64,000 nucleotides of DNA from NCBI GenBank assembly GCA_963932145.1, contig OZ010579.1, positions 135,967,127 through 136,031,126 on the forward strand, written 5' to 3'. This document shows positions 11,524 to 23,227 of the stretch, piece after piece (positions within the stretch are counted from its first letter, which is position 1; each line of letters begins with the position of its first letter). A program made the translations under genes and the position numbers. This DNA is from Acanthosepion lycidas. Taxonomy: Eukaryota > Mollusca > Cephalopoda > Sepiida > Sepiidae. The notes under the pieces were generated by a model. That model made no database searches. It saw only the letters and a list, made by a program, of their open reading frames with translations, and was not told the DNA's origin.

Positions 11524-12784
11524 CATTTTTGGTAGTGATTTTATTAGCCTATTAGATGCACAATGAGTTGGAGAATCAGATAAACCCCACTTCCGGTAGC
11601 CTAGCTGCAAGGGAAATGCCTTAAATTGCCGTTTGAAGCTTCAATTTTGGGTTCCCAGTTCCCGTTATTTGGGTATCGAAAAAAAAAGTCGATTAAGATT
11701 TGTCATTTTTGGTAGTGATTTTATTAGCCTATTAGATGCAGAACGAGTTGGAGAATCAGATAAACCCCACTTCCGGTAGCCTAGCTGCAAGAGAAATGTC
11801 TTAAATTGCCGTTTGAAGCTTCAACTTTGGGTTCCCAGTTCCCGTTATTTGGGTATCGAAAAAAAAAGTCGATTAAGATTTGTCATTTTTGGTAGTGATT
11901 TTATTAGCCTATTAGATGCATAATGAGTTGGAGAATCTGATAAACCCCACTTCCGGTAGCCTAGCTGCAAGAGAAATGCCTTAAATTGCCGTTTGAAGCT
12001 TCAACTTTGGGTTCCCAGTTCCCGTTATTTGGGTATCGAAAAAAAATGTCGATTAAGATTTGTCATTTTTGGTAGTGATTTTATTAGCCTATTAGATGCA
12101 CAATGAGTTGGAGAATCAGATAAACCCCACTTCCGGTAGCCTAGCTGCAAGAGAAATGCCTTAAATTGCCGTTTGAAGCTTCAACTTTGGGTTCCCAGTT
12201 CCCGTTATTTGGGTATCGAAAAAAAAAGTCGATTAAGATTTGTCATTTTTGGTCGTGATTTTATTAGCCTATTAGATGCACAATGAGTTGGAGAATCAGA
12301 TAAACCCCACTTCCGGTAGCCTAGCTGCAAGAGAAATGCCTTAAATTGCCGTTTGAAGCTTCAACTTTGGGTTCCCAGTTCCCGTTATTTGGGTATCGAA
12401 AAAAAAAGTCGATTAAGATTTGTCATTTTTGGTAGTGATTTTATTAGCCTATTAGATGCACAATGAGTTGGAGAATCTGATAAACCCCACTTCCGGTAGA
12501 CTAGCTGCAAGAGAAATGCCTTAAATTGCCGTTTGAAGCTTCAACTTTGGGTTCCCAGTTCCCGTTATTTGGGTATCGAAAAAAAATAGTCGATTAAGAT
12601 TTGTCATTTTCGGCAGTGATTTTATTAGCCTATTAGATGCACAATGAGTTGGAGAATCAGATAAACCCCACTTCCGGTAGCCTAGCTGCAAGAGAAATGC
12701 CTTAAATTGCCGTTTGAAGCTTCAACTCTGGGTTCCCAGTTCCCGTTATTTGGGTATCGAAAAAAAAAGTCGATTAAGATTTGT
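11524..12784 (+). repeat. Block 1 HOR unit e (7 monomers, 1261 bp)
   Basis: Caattttggg monomer, R, M, plain, C, A (with the 181-bp aatagtcg end at 12424-12604) and K. The following monomer at 12785 has the marks of T but is succeeded by R as T' would be. The unit was therefore shortened by exchange between the similar T and T' monomers, removing about six monomers. Confidence 0.8.
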
Positions 12785-14764
12785 CATTTTTGGTAGTGAT
12801 TTTATTAGCCTATTAGATGTACAATGAGTTGGAGAATCAGATAAACCCCACTTCCGGTTGCCTAGCTGCAAGAGAAATACCTTAAATTGCCGTTTGAAGC
12901 TTCAACTTTGGGTTCCCAGTTCCCGTTATTTGGGTACCGAAAAAAAAAGTCGATTAAGATTTGTCATTTTTGGTAGTGATTTTATTAGCCTATTAGATGC
13001 AGAACGAGTTGGAGAATCAGATAAACCCCACTTCCGGTAGCCTAGCTGCAAGTGAAATGTCTTAAATTGCCGTTTGAAGCTTCAACTTTGGGTTCCCAGT
13101 TCCCGTTATTTGGGTATCGAAAAAAAAAGTCGATTAAGATTTGTCATTTTTGGTAGTGATTTTATTAGCCTATTAGATGCATAATGAGTTGGAGAATCTG
13201 ATAAACCCCACTTCCGGTAGCCTAGCTGCAAGAGAAATGCCTTAAATTGCCGTTTGAAGCTTCAACTTTGGGTTCCCAGTTCCCGTTATTTGGGTATCGA
13301 AAAAAAAAGTCGATTAAGATTTGTCATTTTTGGTAGTGATTTTATTAGCCTATTAGATGCACAATGAGTTGGAGAATCAGATAAACCCCACATCCGGTAG
13401 CCTAGCTGCAAGAGAAATGCCTTAAATTGCCGTTTGAAGCTTCAACTTTGGGTTCCCAGTTCCCGTTATTTGGGTATCGAAAAAAAAAGTCGATTAAGAT
13501 TTGTCATTTTTGGTCGTGATTTTATTAGCCTATTAGATGCACAATGAGTTGGAGAATCAGATAAACCCCACTTCCGGTAGCCTAGCTGCAAGAGAAATGC
13601 CTTAAATTGCCGTTTGAAGCTTCAACTTTGGGTTCCCAGTTCCCGTTATTTGGGTATCGAAAAAAAAAGTCGATTAAGATTTGTCATTTTTGGTAGTGAT
13701 TTTATTAGCCTATTAGATGTACAATGAGTTGGAGAATCAGATAAACCCCACTTCCGGTTGCCTAGCTGCAAGAGAAATGCCTTAAATTGCCGTTTGAAGC
13801 TTCAACTTTGGGTTCCCAGTTCCCGTTATTTGGGTACCGAAAAAAAAAGTCGATTAAGATTTGTCATTTTTGGTAGTGATTTTATTAGCCTATTAGATGC
13901 ACAATGAGTTGGAGAATCAGATAAACCCCACTTCCGGTAGCCTAGCAGCAAGAGAAATGCCTTAAATTGCCGTTTGAAGCTTCAACTTTGGGTTCCCAGT
14001 TCCCGTTATTTGGGTATCGAAAAAAAAAGTAGATTAAGATTTGTCATTTTTGGTAGTGATTTTATTAGCCTATTAGATGCACAATGAGTTGGAGAATCAG
14101 ATAAAACCCACTTCCGGTAGCCTAGCTGCAAGAGAAATGCCTTAAATTGCCGTTTGAAGCTTCAACTTTGGGTTCCCAGTTCCCGTTATTTGGGTATCGA
14201 AAAAAAAAGTCGATTAAGATTTGTCATTTTTGGTAGTGATTTTATTAGCCTATTAGATGCACAATGAGTTGGAGAATCAGATAAACCCCACTTCCGGTAG
14301 CCTAGCTGCAAGAGAAATGCCTTAAATTGCCATTTGAAGCTTCAACTTTGGGATCCCAATTCCCGTTATTTGGGTATCGAAAAAAAAAGTCGATTAAGAT
14401 TTGTCATTTTTGGTAGTGATTTTATTAGCCTATTAGATGCACAATGAGTTGGAGAATCAGATAAACCCCACTTCCGGTAGCCTAGCTGCAAGAGAAATGC
14501 CTTAAATTGCCGTTTGAAGCTTCAACTTTGGGTTCCCAGTTCCCGTTATTTCGGTATCGAAAAAAAAAATTGATTAAGATTTGTCATTTTTGGTAGGGAT
14601 TTTATTAGCCTATTAGATGCACAATGAGTTGGAGAATCTGATAAACCCCACTTCCGGTAGCCTAGCTGCAAGAGAAATGCCTTAAATTGCCGTTTGAAGC
14701 TTCAACTTTGGGTTCCCAGTTCCCGTTATTTGGGTATCGAAAAAAAAAGTCGATTAAGATTTGT
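12785..14764 (+). repeat. Block 1 HOR unit f (11 monomers, 1980 bp)
   Basis: T, R, M, plain (cacatcc), C, T, G, aaaaccc, ccattt/ggatccc, ttcggtatc/attgatt, agggatt. A and K are missing relative to the 13-mer. The order closely follows unit a at 1-2160, so the two probably derive from a common shortened unit. Confidence 0.82.
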
Positions 14765-16925
14765 CATTTTTGGTAGTGATTTTATTAGCCTATTAGATGC
14801 ACAATGAGTTGGAGAATCAGATAAACCCCACTTCCGGTTGCCTAGCTGCAAGAGAAATGCCTTAAATTGCCGTTTGAAGCTTCAACTTTGGGTTCCCAGT
14901 TCCCGTTATTTGGGTACCGAAAAAAAAAGTCGATTAAGATTTGTCATTTTTGGTAGTGATTTTATTAGCCTATTAGATGCAGAACGAGTTGGAGAATCAG
15001 ATAAACCCCACTTCCGGTAGCCTAGCTGCAAGAGAAATGTCTTAAATTGCCGTTTGAAGCTTCAACTTTGGGTTCCCAGTTCCCGTTATTTGGGTATCGA
15101 AAAAAAAAGTCGATTAAGATTTGTCATTTTTGGTAGTGATTTTATTAGCCTATTAGATGCATAATGAGTTGGAGAATCTGATAAACCCCACTTCCGGTAG
15201 CCTAGCTGCAAGAGAAATGCCTTAAATTGCCGTTTGAAGCTTCAACTTTGGGTTCCCAGTTCCCGTTATTTGGGTATCGAAAAAAAAAGTCGATTAAGAT
15301 TTGTCATTTTTGGTAGTGATTTTATTAGCCTATTAGATGCACAATGAGTTGGAGAATCAGATAAACCCCACTTCCGGTAGCCTAGCTGCAAGAGAAATGC
15401 CTTAAATTGCCGTTTGAAGCTTCAACTTTGGGTTCCCAGTTCCCGTTATTTGGGTATCGAAAAAAAAAGTCGATTAAGATTTGTCATTTTTGGTCGTGAT
15501 TTTATTAGCCTATTAGATGAACAATGAGTTGGAGAATCAGATAAACCCCACTTCCGGTAGCCTAGCTGCAAGAGAAATGCCTTAAATTGCCGTTTGAAGC
15601 TTCAACTTTGGGTTCCCAGTTCCCGTTATTTGGGTATCGAAAAAAAAAGTCGATTAAGATTTGTCATTTTTGGTAGTGATTTTATTAGCCTATTAGATGC
15701 ACAATGAGTTGGAGAATCTGATAAACCCCACTTCCGGTAGACTAGCTGCAAGAGAAATGCCTTAAATTGCCGTTTGAAGCTTCAACTTTGGGTTCCCAGT
15801 TCCCGTTATTTGGGTATCGAAAAAAAATAGTCGATTAAGTTTTGTCATTTTTGGCAGTGATTTTATTAGCCTATTAGATGCACAATGAGTTGGAGAATCA
15901 GATAAACCCCACTTCCGGTAGCCTAGCTGCAAGAGAAATGCCTTAAATTGCCGTTTGAAGCTTCAACTCTGGGTTCCCAGTTCCCGTTTTTTGGGTATCG
16001 AAAAAAAAAGTCGATTAAGATTTGTCATTTTTGGTAGTGATTTTATTAGCCTATTAGATGTACAATGAGTTGGAGAATCAGATAAACCCCACTTCCGGTT
16101 GCCTAGCTGCAAGGGAAATGCCTTAAATTGCCGTTTGAAGCTTCAACTTTGGGTTCCCAGTTCCCGTTATTTGGGTACCGAAAAAAAAAGTCGATTAAGA
16201 TTTGTCATTTTTGGTAGTGATTTTATTAGCCTATTAGATGCACAATGAGTTGGAGAATCAGATAAACCCCACTTCCGGTAGCCTAGCAGCAAGAGAAATG
16301 CCTTAAATTGCCGTTTGAAGCTTCAACTTTGGGTTCCCAGTTCCCGTTATTTGGGTATCGAAAAAAAAAGTAGATTAAGATTTGTCATTTTTGGTAGTGA
16401 TTTTATTAGCCTATTAGATGCACAATGAGTTGGAGAATCAGATAAACCCCACTTCCGGTAGCCTAGCTGCAAGAGAAATGCCTTAAATTGCCGTTTGAAG
16501 CTTCAACTTTGGGTTCCCAGTTCCCGTTATTTGGGTATCGAAAAAAAAAGTCGATTAAGATTTGTCATTTTTGGTAGTGATTTTATTAGCCTATTAGATG
16601 CACAATGAGTTGGAGAATCAGATAAACCCCACTTCCGGTAGCCTAGCTGCAAGAGAAATGCCTTAAATTGCCGTTTGAAGCTTCAACTTTGGGATCCCAG
16701 TTCCCGTTATTTGGATATCGAAAAAAAAAGTCGATTAAGATTTGTCATTTTTGGTAGTGATTTTATTAGCCTATTAGATGCACAATGAGTTGGAGAATCA
16801 GATAAACCCCACTTCCGGTAGCCTAGCTGCAAGAGAAATGCCTTAAATTGCCGTTTGAAGCTTCAACTTTGGGTTCCCAGTTCCCGTTATTTCGGTATCG
16901 AAAAAAAAAGTCGATTAAGATTTGT
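14765..16925 (+). repeat. Block 1 HOR unit g (12 monomers, most complete order)
   Basis: T', R, M, plain, C, A (181 bp, 15665-15845), K, T, G, plain, ggatccc, ttcggtatc. This is the best surviving copy of the ancestral 13-mer, lacking only the final agggatt monomer, where block 2 begins. K here has catttttggcag and a private cccgtttttt change. Confidence 0.85.
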
Positions 16926-19446
16926 CATTTTTGGTAGTGATTTTATTAGCCTATTAGATGCACAATGACATGGAGAATCTGATAAAACCTACTTCCGGTA
17001 GCCTAGATGCAAGAGAAATGCCTTAAATTGCCGTTTGAAGCTTCAACTTTGGGTTCCCAGTTCCCGTTATTTGAGTATCGGAAAAAAAAGTCGATTAAGA
17101 TTTGTCATTTTTGGTTGTGATTTTATTAGCCTATTAGATGCACAATGAGTTGGAGAATCAGATAAACCCCACTTCCGGTAGCATAGCTGCAAGAGAAATG
17201 CCTTAAATTGCCGTTTGAAGCTTCAACTTTGGGTTCCCAGTTCCCGTTATGTGGGTATCGAAAAAAAAAGTCGATTAAGATTTGTCATTTTTGGTAGTGA
17301 TTTTATTAGCCTATTAGATGCACAATGAGTTGGAGACTCAGATAAACCCCACTTCCGGTAGCCTAGCTGCAAGAGAAATGCCTTAAATTGCCGTTTGAAG
17401 CTTCAACTTTGGGTTCCCAGTTCCCGTTATTTGAGTATCGGAAAAAAAAGTCGATTAAGATTTGTCATTTTTGGTAGTGATTTTATTAGCCTTTTAGATG
17501 CACAATGAGTTGGAGAATCAGATAAACCCCACTTCCGGTAGCCTAGCTGCAAGAGAAATGCCTTAAATTGCCGTTTGAAGCTTCAACTTTGGGTTCCCAG
17601 TTCCCGTTATTTGGGTATCGAAAAAAAAAGTCGATTAAGATTTGTCATTTTTGGTAGTGATTTTATTAGCCTATTAGATGCACAATGAGTTGGAGAATCA
17701 GATAAACCCCACTTCCGGTAGCCTAGCTGCAATGGAAATGCCTTAAATTGCCGTTTGAATCTTCAACTTTGGGTTCCCAGTTCCCGTTATTTGGGTATCG
17801 AAAAAAAAAGTCGATTAAGATTTGTCATTTTTGGTAGTGATTTTATTAGCCTATTAGATGCACAATGAGTTGGAGAATCAGATAAACCCCACTTCCGGTA
17901 GCCTAGCTGCAAGAGAAATGCCTTAAATTGCCGTTTGAAGCTTCAACTTTGGGTTCCCAGTTCCCGTTATTTGGGTATCGAAAAAAAAAGTCGATTAAGA
18001 TTTGTCATTTTTGGTAGTGATTTTATTAGCCTATTAGATGCACAATGAGTTGGAGAATCTGATAAACCCCACTTCCGGTAGCCTAGCTGCAAGAGAAATG
18101 CCTTAAATTGCCGTTTGAAGCTTCAACTTTGGGTTCCCAGTTCCCGTTATTTGGGTATCGAAAAAAAAAGTCGATTAAGATTTGTCATTTTTGGTAGTGA
18201 TTTTATTAGCCTATTAGATGCACAATGAGTTGGAGAATCAGATAAACCCCAGTTCCGGTAGCCTAGCTGCAATGGAAATGCCTTAAATTGCCGTTTGAAG
18301 CTTCAACTTTGGGTTCCCAGTTCCCGTTATTTGGGTATCGAAAAAAAAAGTCGATTAAGATTTGTCATTTTTGGTAGTGATTTTATTAGCCTATTAGATG
18401 CACAATGAGTTGGAGAATCTGATAAACCCCACTTCCGGTAGCCTAGCTGCAAGAGAAATGCCTTATATTGCCGTTTGAAGCTTCAACATTGGGTTCCCAG
18501 TTCCCGTTATTTGGGTATCGAAAAAAAAAGTCGATTAAGATTTGTGATTTTTGGTAGTGATTTTATTAGCCTATTAGATGCACAATGAGTTGGAGAATCT
18601 GATAAAACCTACTTCCGGTAGCCTAGCTGCAAGAGAAATGCCTTAAATTGCCGTTTGAAGCTTCAACTTTGGGTTCCCAGTTCCCGTTATTTGAGTATCG
18701 GAAAAAAAAGTCGATTAAGATTTGTCATTTTTGGTTGTGATTTTATTAGCCTATTAGATGCACAATGAGTTGGAGAATCAGATAAACCCCACTTCCGGTA
18801 GCCTAGCTGCAAGAGAAATGCCTTAAATTGCCGTTTGAAGCTTCAACTTTGGGTTCCCAGTTCCCGTTATTTGGGTATCGAAAAAAAAAGTCGATTAAGA
18901 TTTGTCATTTTTGGTAGTGATTTTATTAGCCTATTAGATGCACAATGAGTTGGAGACTCAGATAAACCCCACTTCCGGTAGCCTAGCTGCAAGAGAAATG
19001 CCTTAAATTGCCGTTTGAAGCTTCAACTTTGGGTTCCCAGTTCCCGTTATTTGAGTATCGGAAAAAAAAGTCGATTAAGATTTGTCATTTTTGGTAGTGA
19101 TTTTATTAGCCTTTTCGAGGCACAATGAGTTGGAGAATCAGATAAACCCCACTTCCGGTAGCCTAGCTGCAAGAGAAATGCCTTAAATTGCCGTTTGAAG
19201 CTTCAACTTTGGGTTCCCAGTTCCCGTTATTTGGGTATCGAAAAAAAAAGTCGATTAAGATTTGTCATTTTTGGTAGTGATTTTATTAGCCTATTAGATG
19301 CACAATGAGTTGGAGAATCTGATAAACCCCACTTCCGGTAGCCTAGCTGCAAGAGAAATGCCTTAAATTGCCGTTTGAAGCTTCAACTTTGGGTTCCCAG
19401 TTCCCGTTATTTGGGTATCGAAAAAAAAAGTCGATTAAGATTTTGT
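16926..19446 (+). repeat. 1620-bp repeat, second copy partial
   Basis: The four-monomer string aaaacct-S, ggttgtg, gactcag-S, F begins at 16926 and again at 18546, 1620 bp (nine monomers) later. After these four monomers the second copy diverges to a ctg monomer (19266-19446, 181 bp because of an extra T in gattttgtc). A third version of the string lies at 33718, in block 4. Confidence 0.82.
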
Positions 19447-22400
19447 CATTTTCGGTAGTGATTTTATTAGCCTATTAGATGCACAATGAGTTGGAGAATC
19501 TGATAAACCCCACTTCCGGTAGTCTAGCTGCAAGAGAAATGCCTTAAATTGCCGTTTGAAGCTTCAACTTTGGGTTCCCAGTTCCCGTTATTTGGGTATC
19601 GAAAAAAAAAGTCGATTAAGATTTGTCATTTTTGGTAGTGATTTTATTAGCCTATTAGATGCACAATGAGTTGGAGAATCTGATAAACCCCACTTCCGGT
19701 AGCCTAGCTGCAAGAGAAATGCCTTAAATTGCCGTTTGAAGCTTCAACTTTGGGTTCCCAGTTCCCGTTATTTGGGTATCGAAAAAAAAAGTCGATTAAG
19801 ATTTGTCATTTTTGGTAGTGATTTTATTAGCCTATTAGATGCACAATGAGTTGGAGAATCTGATAAACCCCACTTCCGGTAGTCTAGCTGCAAGAGAAAT
19901 GCCTTAAATTGCCGTTTGAAGCTTCAACTTTGAGTTCCCAGTTCCCGTTATTTGGGTATCGAAAAAAAAAGTCGATTAAGATTTGTCATTTTTGGTAGTG
20001 ATTTTATTAGCCTATTAGATGCACAATGAGTTGGAGAATCAGATAAACCCCACTTCCGGTAGCCTAGCTGCAAGAGAAATGCCTTAAATTGCCGTTTGAA
20101 CCTTCAACTTTGGGTTCCCAGTTCCCGTTATTTGGGTATCGAAAAAAAAAGTCGATTAAGATTTGTCATTTTTGGTAGTGATTTTATTAGCCTATTAGAT
20201 GCACAATGAGTTGGAAAATCAGATAAACCCCACTTCCGGTAGCCTAGCTCCAAGAGAAATGCCTTAAATTGGCGTTTGAAGCTTCAACTTTGGGTTCCCA
20301 GTTCCCGTTATTTGGGTATCGAAAAAAAAAGTCGATTAAGATTTGTCATTTTTGGTAGTGATTTTATTAGCCTATTAGATGCACAATGAGTTGGAGAATC
20401 TGATAAACCCCACTTCCGGTAGCCTAGCTGCAAGAGAAATGCCTTAAATTGCCGTTTGAAGCTTCAACTTTGGGTTCCCAGTTCCCGTTATTTGGGTATC
20501 GAAAAAAAAAGTCGATTAAGATTTGTCATTTTTGGTAGTGATTTTATTAGCCTATTAGATGCACAATGAGTTGGAGAATCAGATAAACCCCACTTCCGGT
20601 AGCCTAGCTGCAATGGAAATGCCTTAAATTGCCGCTTGAAGCTTCAACTTTGGGTTCCCAGTTCCCGTTATTTGGGTATCGAAAAAAAAAGTCGATTAAG
20701 ATTTGTCATTTTTGGTAGTGATTTTATTAGCCTATTAGATGCACAATGAGTTGGAGAATCAGATAAACCCCACTTCCGGTAGCCTAGCTGCAAGAGAAAT
20801 GCCTTAAATTGCCGTTTGAAGCTTCAACTTTGGGTTCCCAGTTCCCGTTATTTGAGTATCGGAAAAAAAAGTCGATTAAGATTTGTCATTTTTGGTAGTG
20901 ATTTTATTAGCCTTTTAGATGCACAATGAGTTGGAGAATCAGATAAACCCCACTTCCGGTAGCCTAGCTGCAAGAGAAATGCCTTAAATTGCCGTTTGAA
21001 GCTTCAACTTTGGGTTCCCAGTTCCCGTTATTTGGGTATCGAAAAAAAAAGTCGATTAAGATTTGTCATTTTTGGTAGTGATTTTATTAGCCTATTAGAT
21101 GCACAATGAGTTGGAGAATCTGATAAACCCCACTTCCGGTAGCCTAGCTGCAAGAGAAATGCCTTAAATTGCCGTTTGAAGCTTCAACTTTGGGTTCCCA
21201 GTTCCCGTTATTTGGGTATCGAAAAAAAAAGTCGATTAAGATTTGTCATTTTTGGTAGTGATTTTATTAGCCTATTAGATGCACAATGAGTTGGAGAATC
21301 TGATAAACCCCACTTCCGGTAGCCTAGCTGCAAGAGAAATGCCTTAAATTGCCGTTTGAAGCTTCAACTTTGGGTTCCCAGTTCCCGTTATTTGGGTATC
21401 GAAAAAAAAAGTCGATTAAGATTTTGTCATTTTCGGTAGTGATTTTATTAGCCTATTAGATGCACAATGAGTTGGAGAATCTGATAAACCCCACTTCCGG
21501 TAGTCTAGCTGCAAGAGAAATGCCTTAAATTGCCGTTTGAAGCTTCAACTTTGGGTTCCCAGTTCCCGTTATTTGGGTATCGAAAAAAAAAGTCGATTAA
21601 GATTTGTCATTTTTGGTAGTGATTTTATTAGCCTATTAGATGCACAATGAGTTGGAGAATCTGATAAACCCCACTTCCGGTAGCCTAGCTGCAAGAGAAA
21701 TGCCTTAAATTGCCGTTTGAAGCTTCAACTTTGGGTTCCCAGTTCCCGTTATTTGGTTATCGAAAAAAAAAGTCGATTAAGATTTGTCATTTTTGGTAGT
21801 GATTTTATTAGCCTATTAGATGCACAATGAGTTGGAGAATCTGATAAACCCCACTTCCGGTAGTCTAGCTGCAAGAGAAATGCCTTAAATTGCCGTTTGA
21901 AGCTTCAACTTTGAGTTCCCAGTTCCCGTTATTTGGGTATCGAAAAAAAAAGTCGATTAAGATTTGTCATTTTTGGTAGTGATTTTATTAGCCTATTAGA
22001 TGCACAATGAGTTGGAGAATCAGATAAACCCCACTTCCGGTAGCCTAGCTGCAAGAGAAATGCCTTAAATTGCCGTTTGAACCTTCAACTTTGGGTTCCC
22101 AGTTCCCGTTATTTGGGTATCGAAAAAAAAAGTCGATTAAGATTTGTCATTTTTGGTAGTGATTTTATTAGCCTATTAGATGCACAATGAGTTGGAAAAT
22201 CAGATAAACCCCACTTCCGGTAGCCTAGCTCCAAGAGAAATGCCTTAAATTGGCGTTTGAAGCTTCAACTTTGGGTTCCCAGTTCCCGTTATTTGGGTAT
22301 CGAAAAAAAAAGTCGATTAAGATTTGTCATTTTTGGTAGTGATTTTATTAGCCTATTAGATGCACAATGAGTTGGAGAATCTGATAAACCCCACTTCCGG

Positions 22401-23227
22401 TAGCCTAGCTGCAAGAGAAATGCCTTAAATTGCCGTTTGAAGCTTCAACTTTGGGTTCCCAGTTCCCGTTATTTGGGTATCGAAAAAAAAAGTCGATTAA
22501 GATTTGTCATTTTTGGTAGTGATTTTATTAGCCTATTAGATGCACAATGAGTTGGAGAATCAGATAAACCCCACTTCCGGTAGCCTAGCTGCAATGGAAA
22601 TGCCTTAAATTGCCGCTTGAAGCTTCAACTTTGGGTTCCCAGTTCCCGTTATTTGGGTATCGAAAAAAAAAGTCGATTAAGATTTGTCATTTTTGGTAGT
22701 GATTTTATTAGCCTATTAGATGCACAATGAGTTGGAGAATCAGATAAACCCCACTTCCGGTAGCCTAGCTGCAAGAGAAATGCCTTAAATTGCCGTTTGA
22801 AGCTTCAACTTTGGGTTCCCAGTTCCCGTTATTTGAGTATCGGAAAAAAAAGTCGATTAAGATTTGTCATTTTTGGTAGTGATTTTATTAGCCTTTTAGA
22901 TGCACAATGAGTTGGAGAATCAGATAAACCCCACTTCCGGTAGCCTAGCTGCAAGAGAAATGCCTTAAATTGCCGTTTGAAGCTTCAACTTTGGGTTCCC
23001 AGTTCCCGTTATTTGGGTATCGAAAAAAAAAGTCGATTAAGATTTGTCATTTTTGGTAGTGATTTTATTAGCCTATTAGATGCACAATGAGTTGGAGAAT
23101 CTGATAAACCCCACTTCCGGTAGCCTAGCTGCAAGAGAAATGCCTTAAATTGCCGTTTGAAGCTTCAACTTTGGGTTCCCAGTTCCCGTTATTTGGGTAT
23201 CGAAAAAAAAATTCGATTAAGATTTGT
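19447..23227 (+). repeat. 1981-bp HOR, two copies (11 monomers)
   Basis: Copy 1 is 19447-21427 and copy 2 starts at 21428. Both follow a monomer ending in gattttgtc (one extra T) and share cattttcgg/tagtcta, ctg, tagtcta/tgagttccc, gaacctt, ggaaaatc/gctccaag/ggcgttt, ctg, caatgg/ccgctt, S and F, all at 1981 bp offset. Copy 2 loses the match after its tenth monomer. One difference noticed is ggttatcg in copy 2 near 21755. Confidence 0.88.

Larger units (their letters stand above)
1..16925 (+). repeat. Block 1: 13-monomer HOR family
   Basis: Diagnostic monomers recur here in a fixed order: T' (ggttgcc, taccg), R (cagaacg, tgtctt), M (cataatg), a plain copy, C (ggtcgtg), A (tagacta, then a 181-bp end reading aatagtcg), K (cggcag, ctctggg), T (gtacaa, ggttgcc, taccg), G (gcagcaag, gtagat), a plain or acttagg copy, ggatccc, ttcggtatc with attgatt, and agggatt. 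No unit is perfect, but every stretch is this 13-mer with monomers skipped or repeated. The cttttag and gagtatcgg variants of later blocks do not occur here. Confidence 0.9.
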
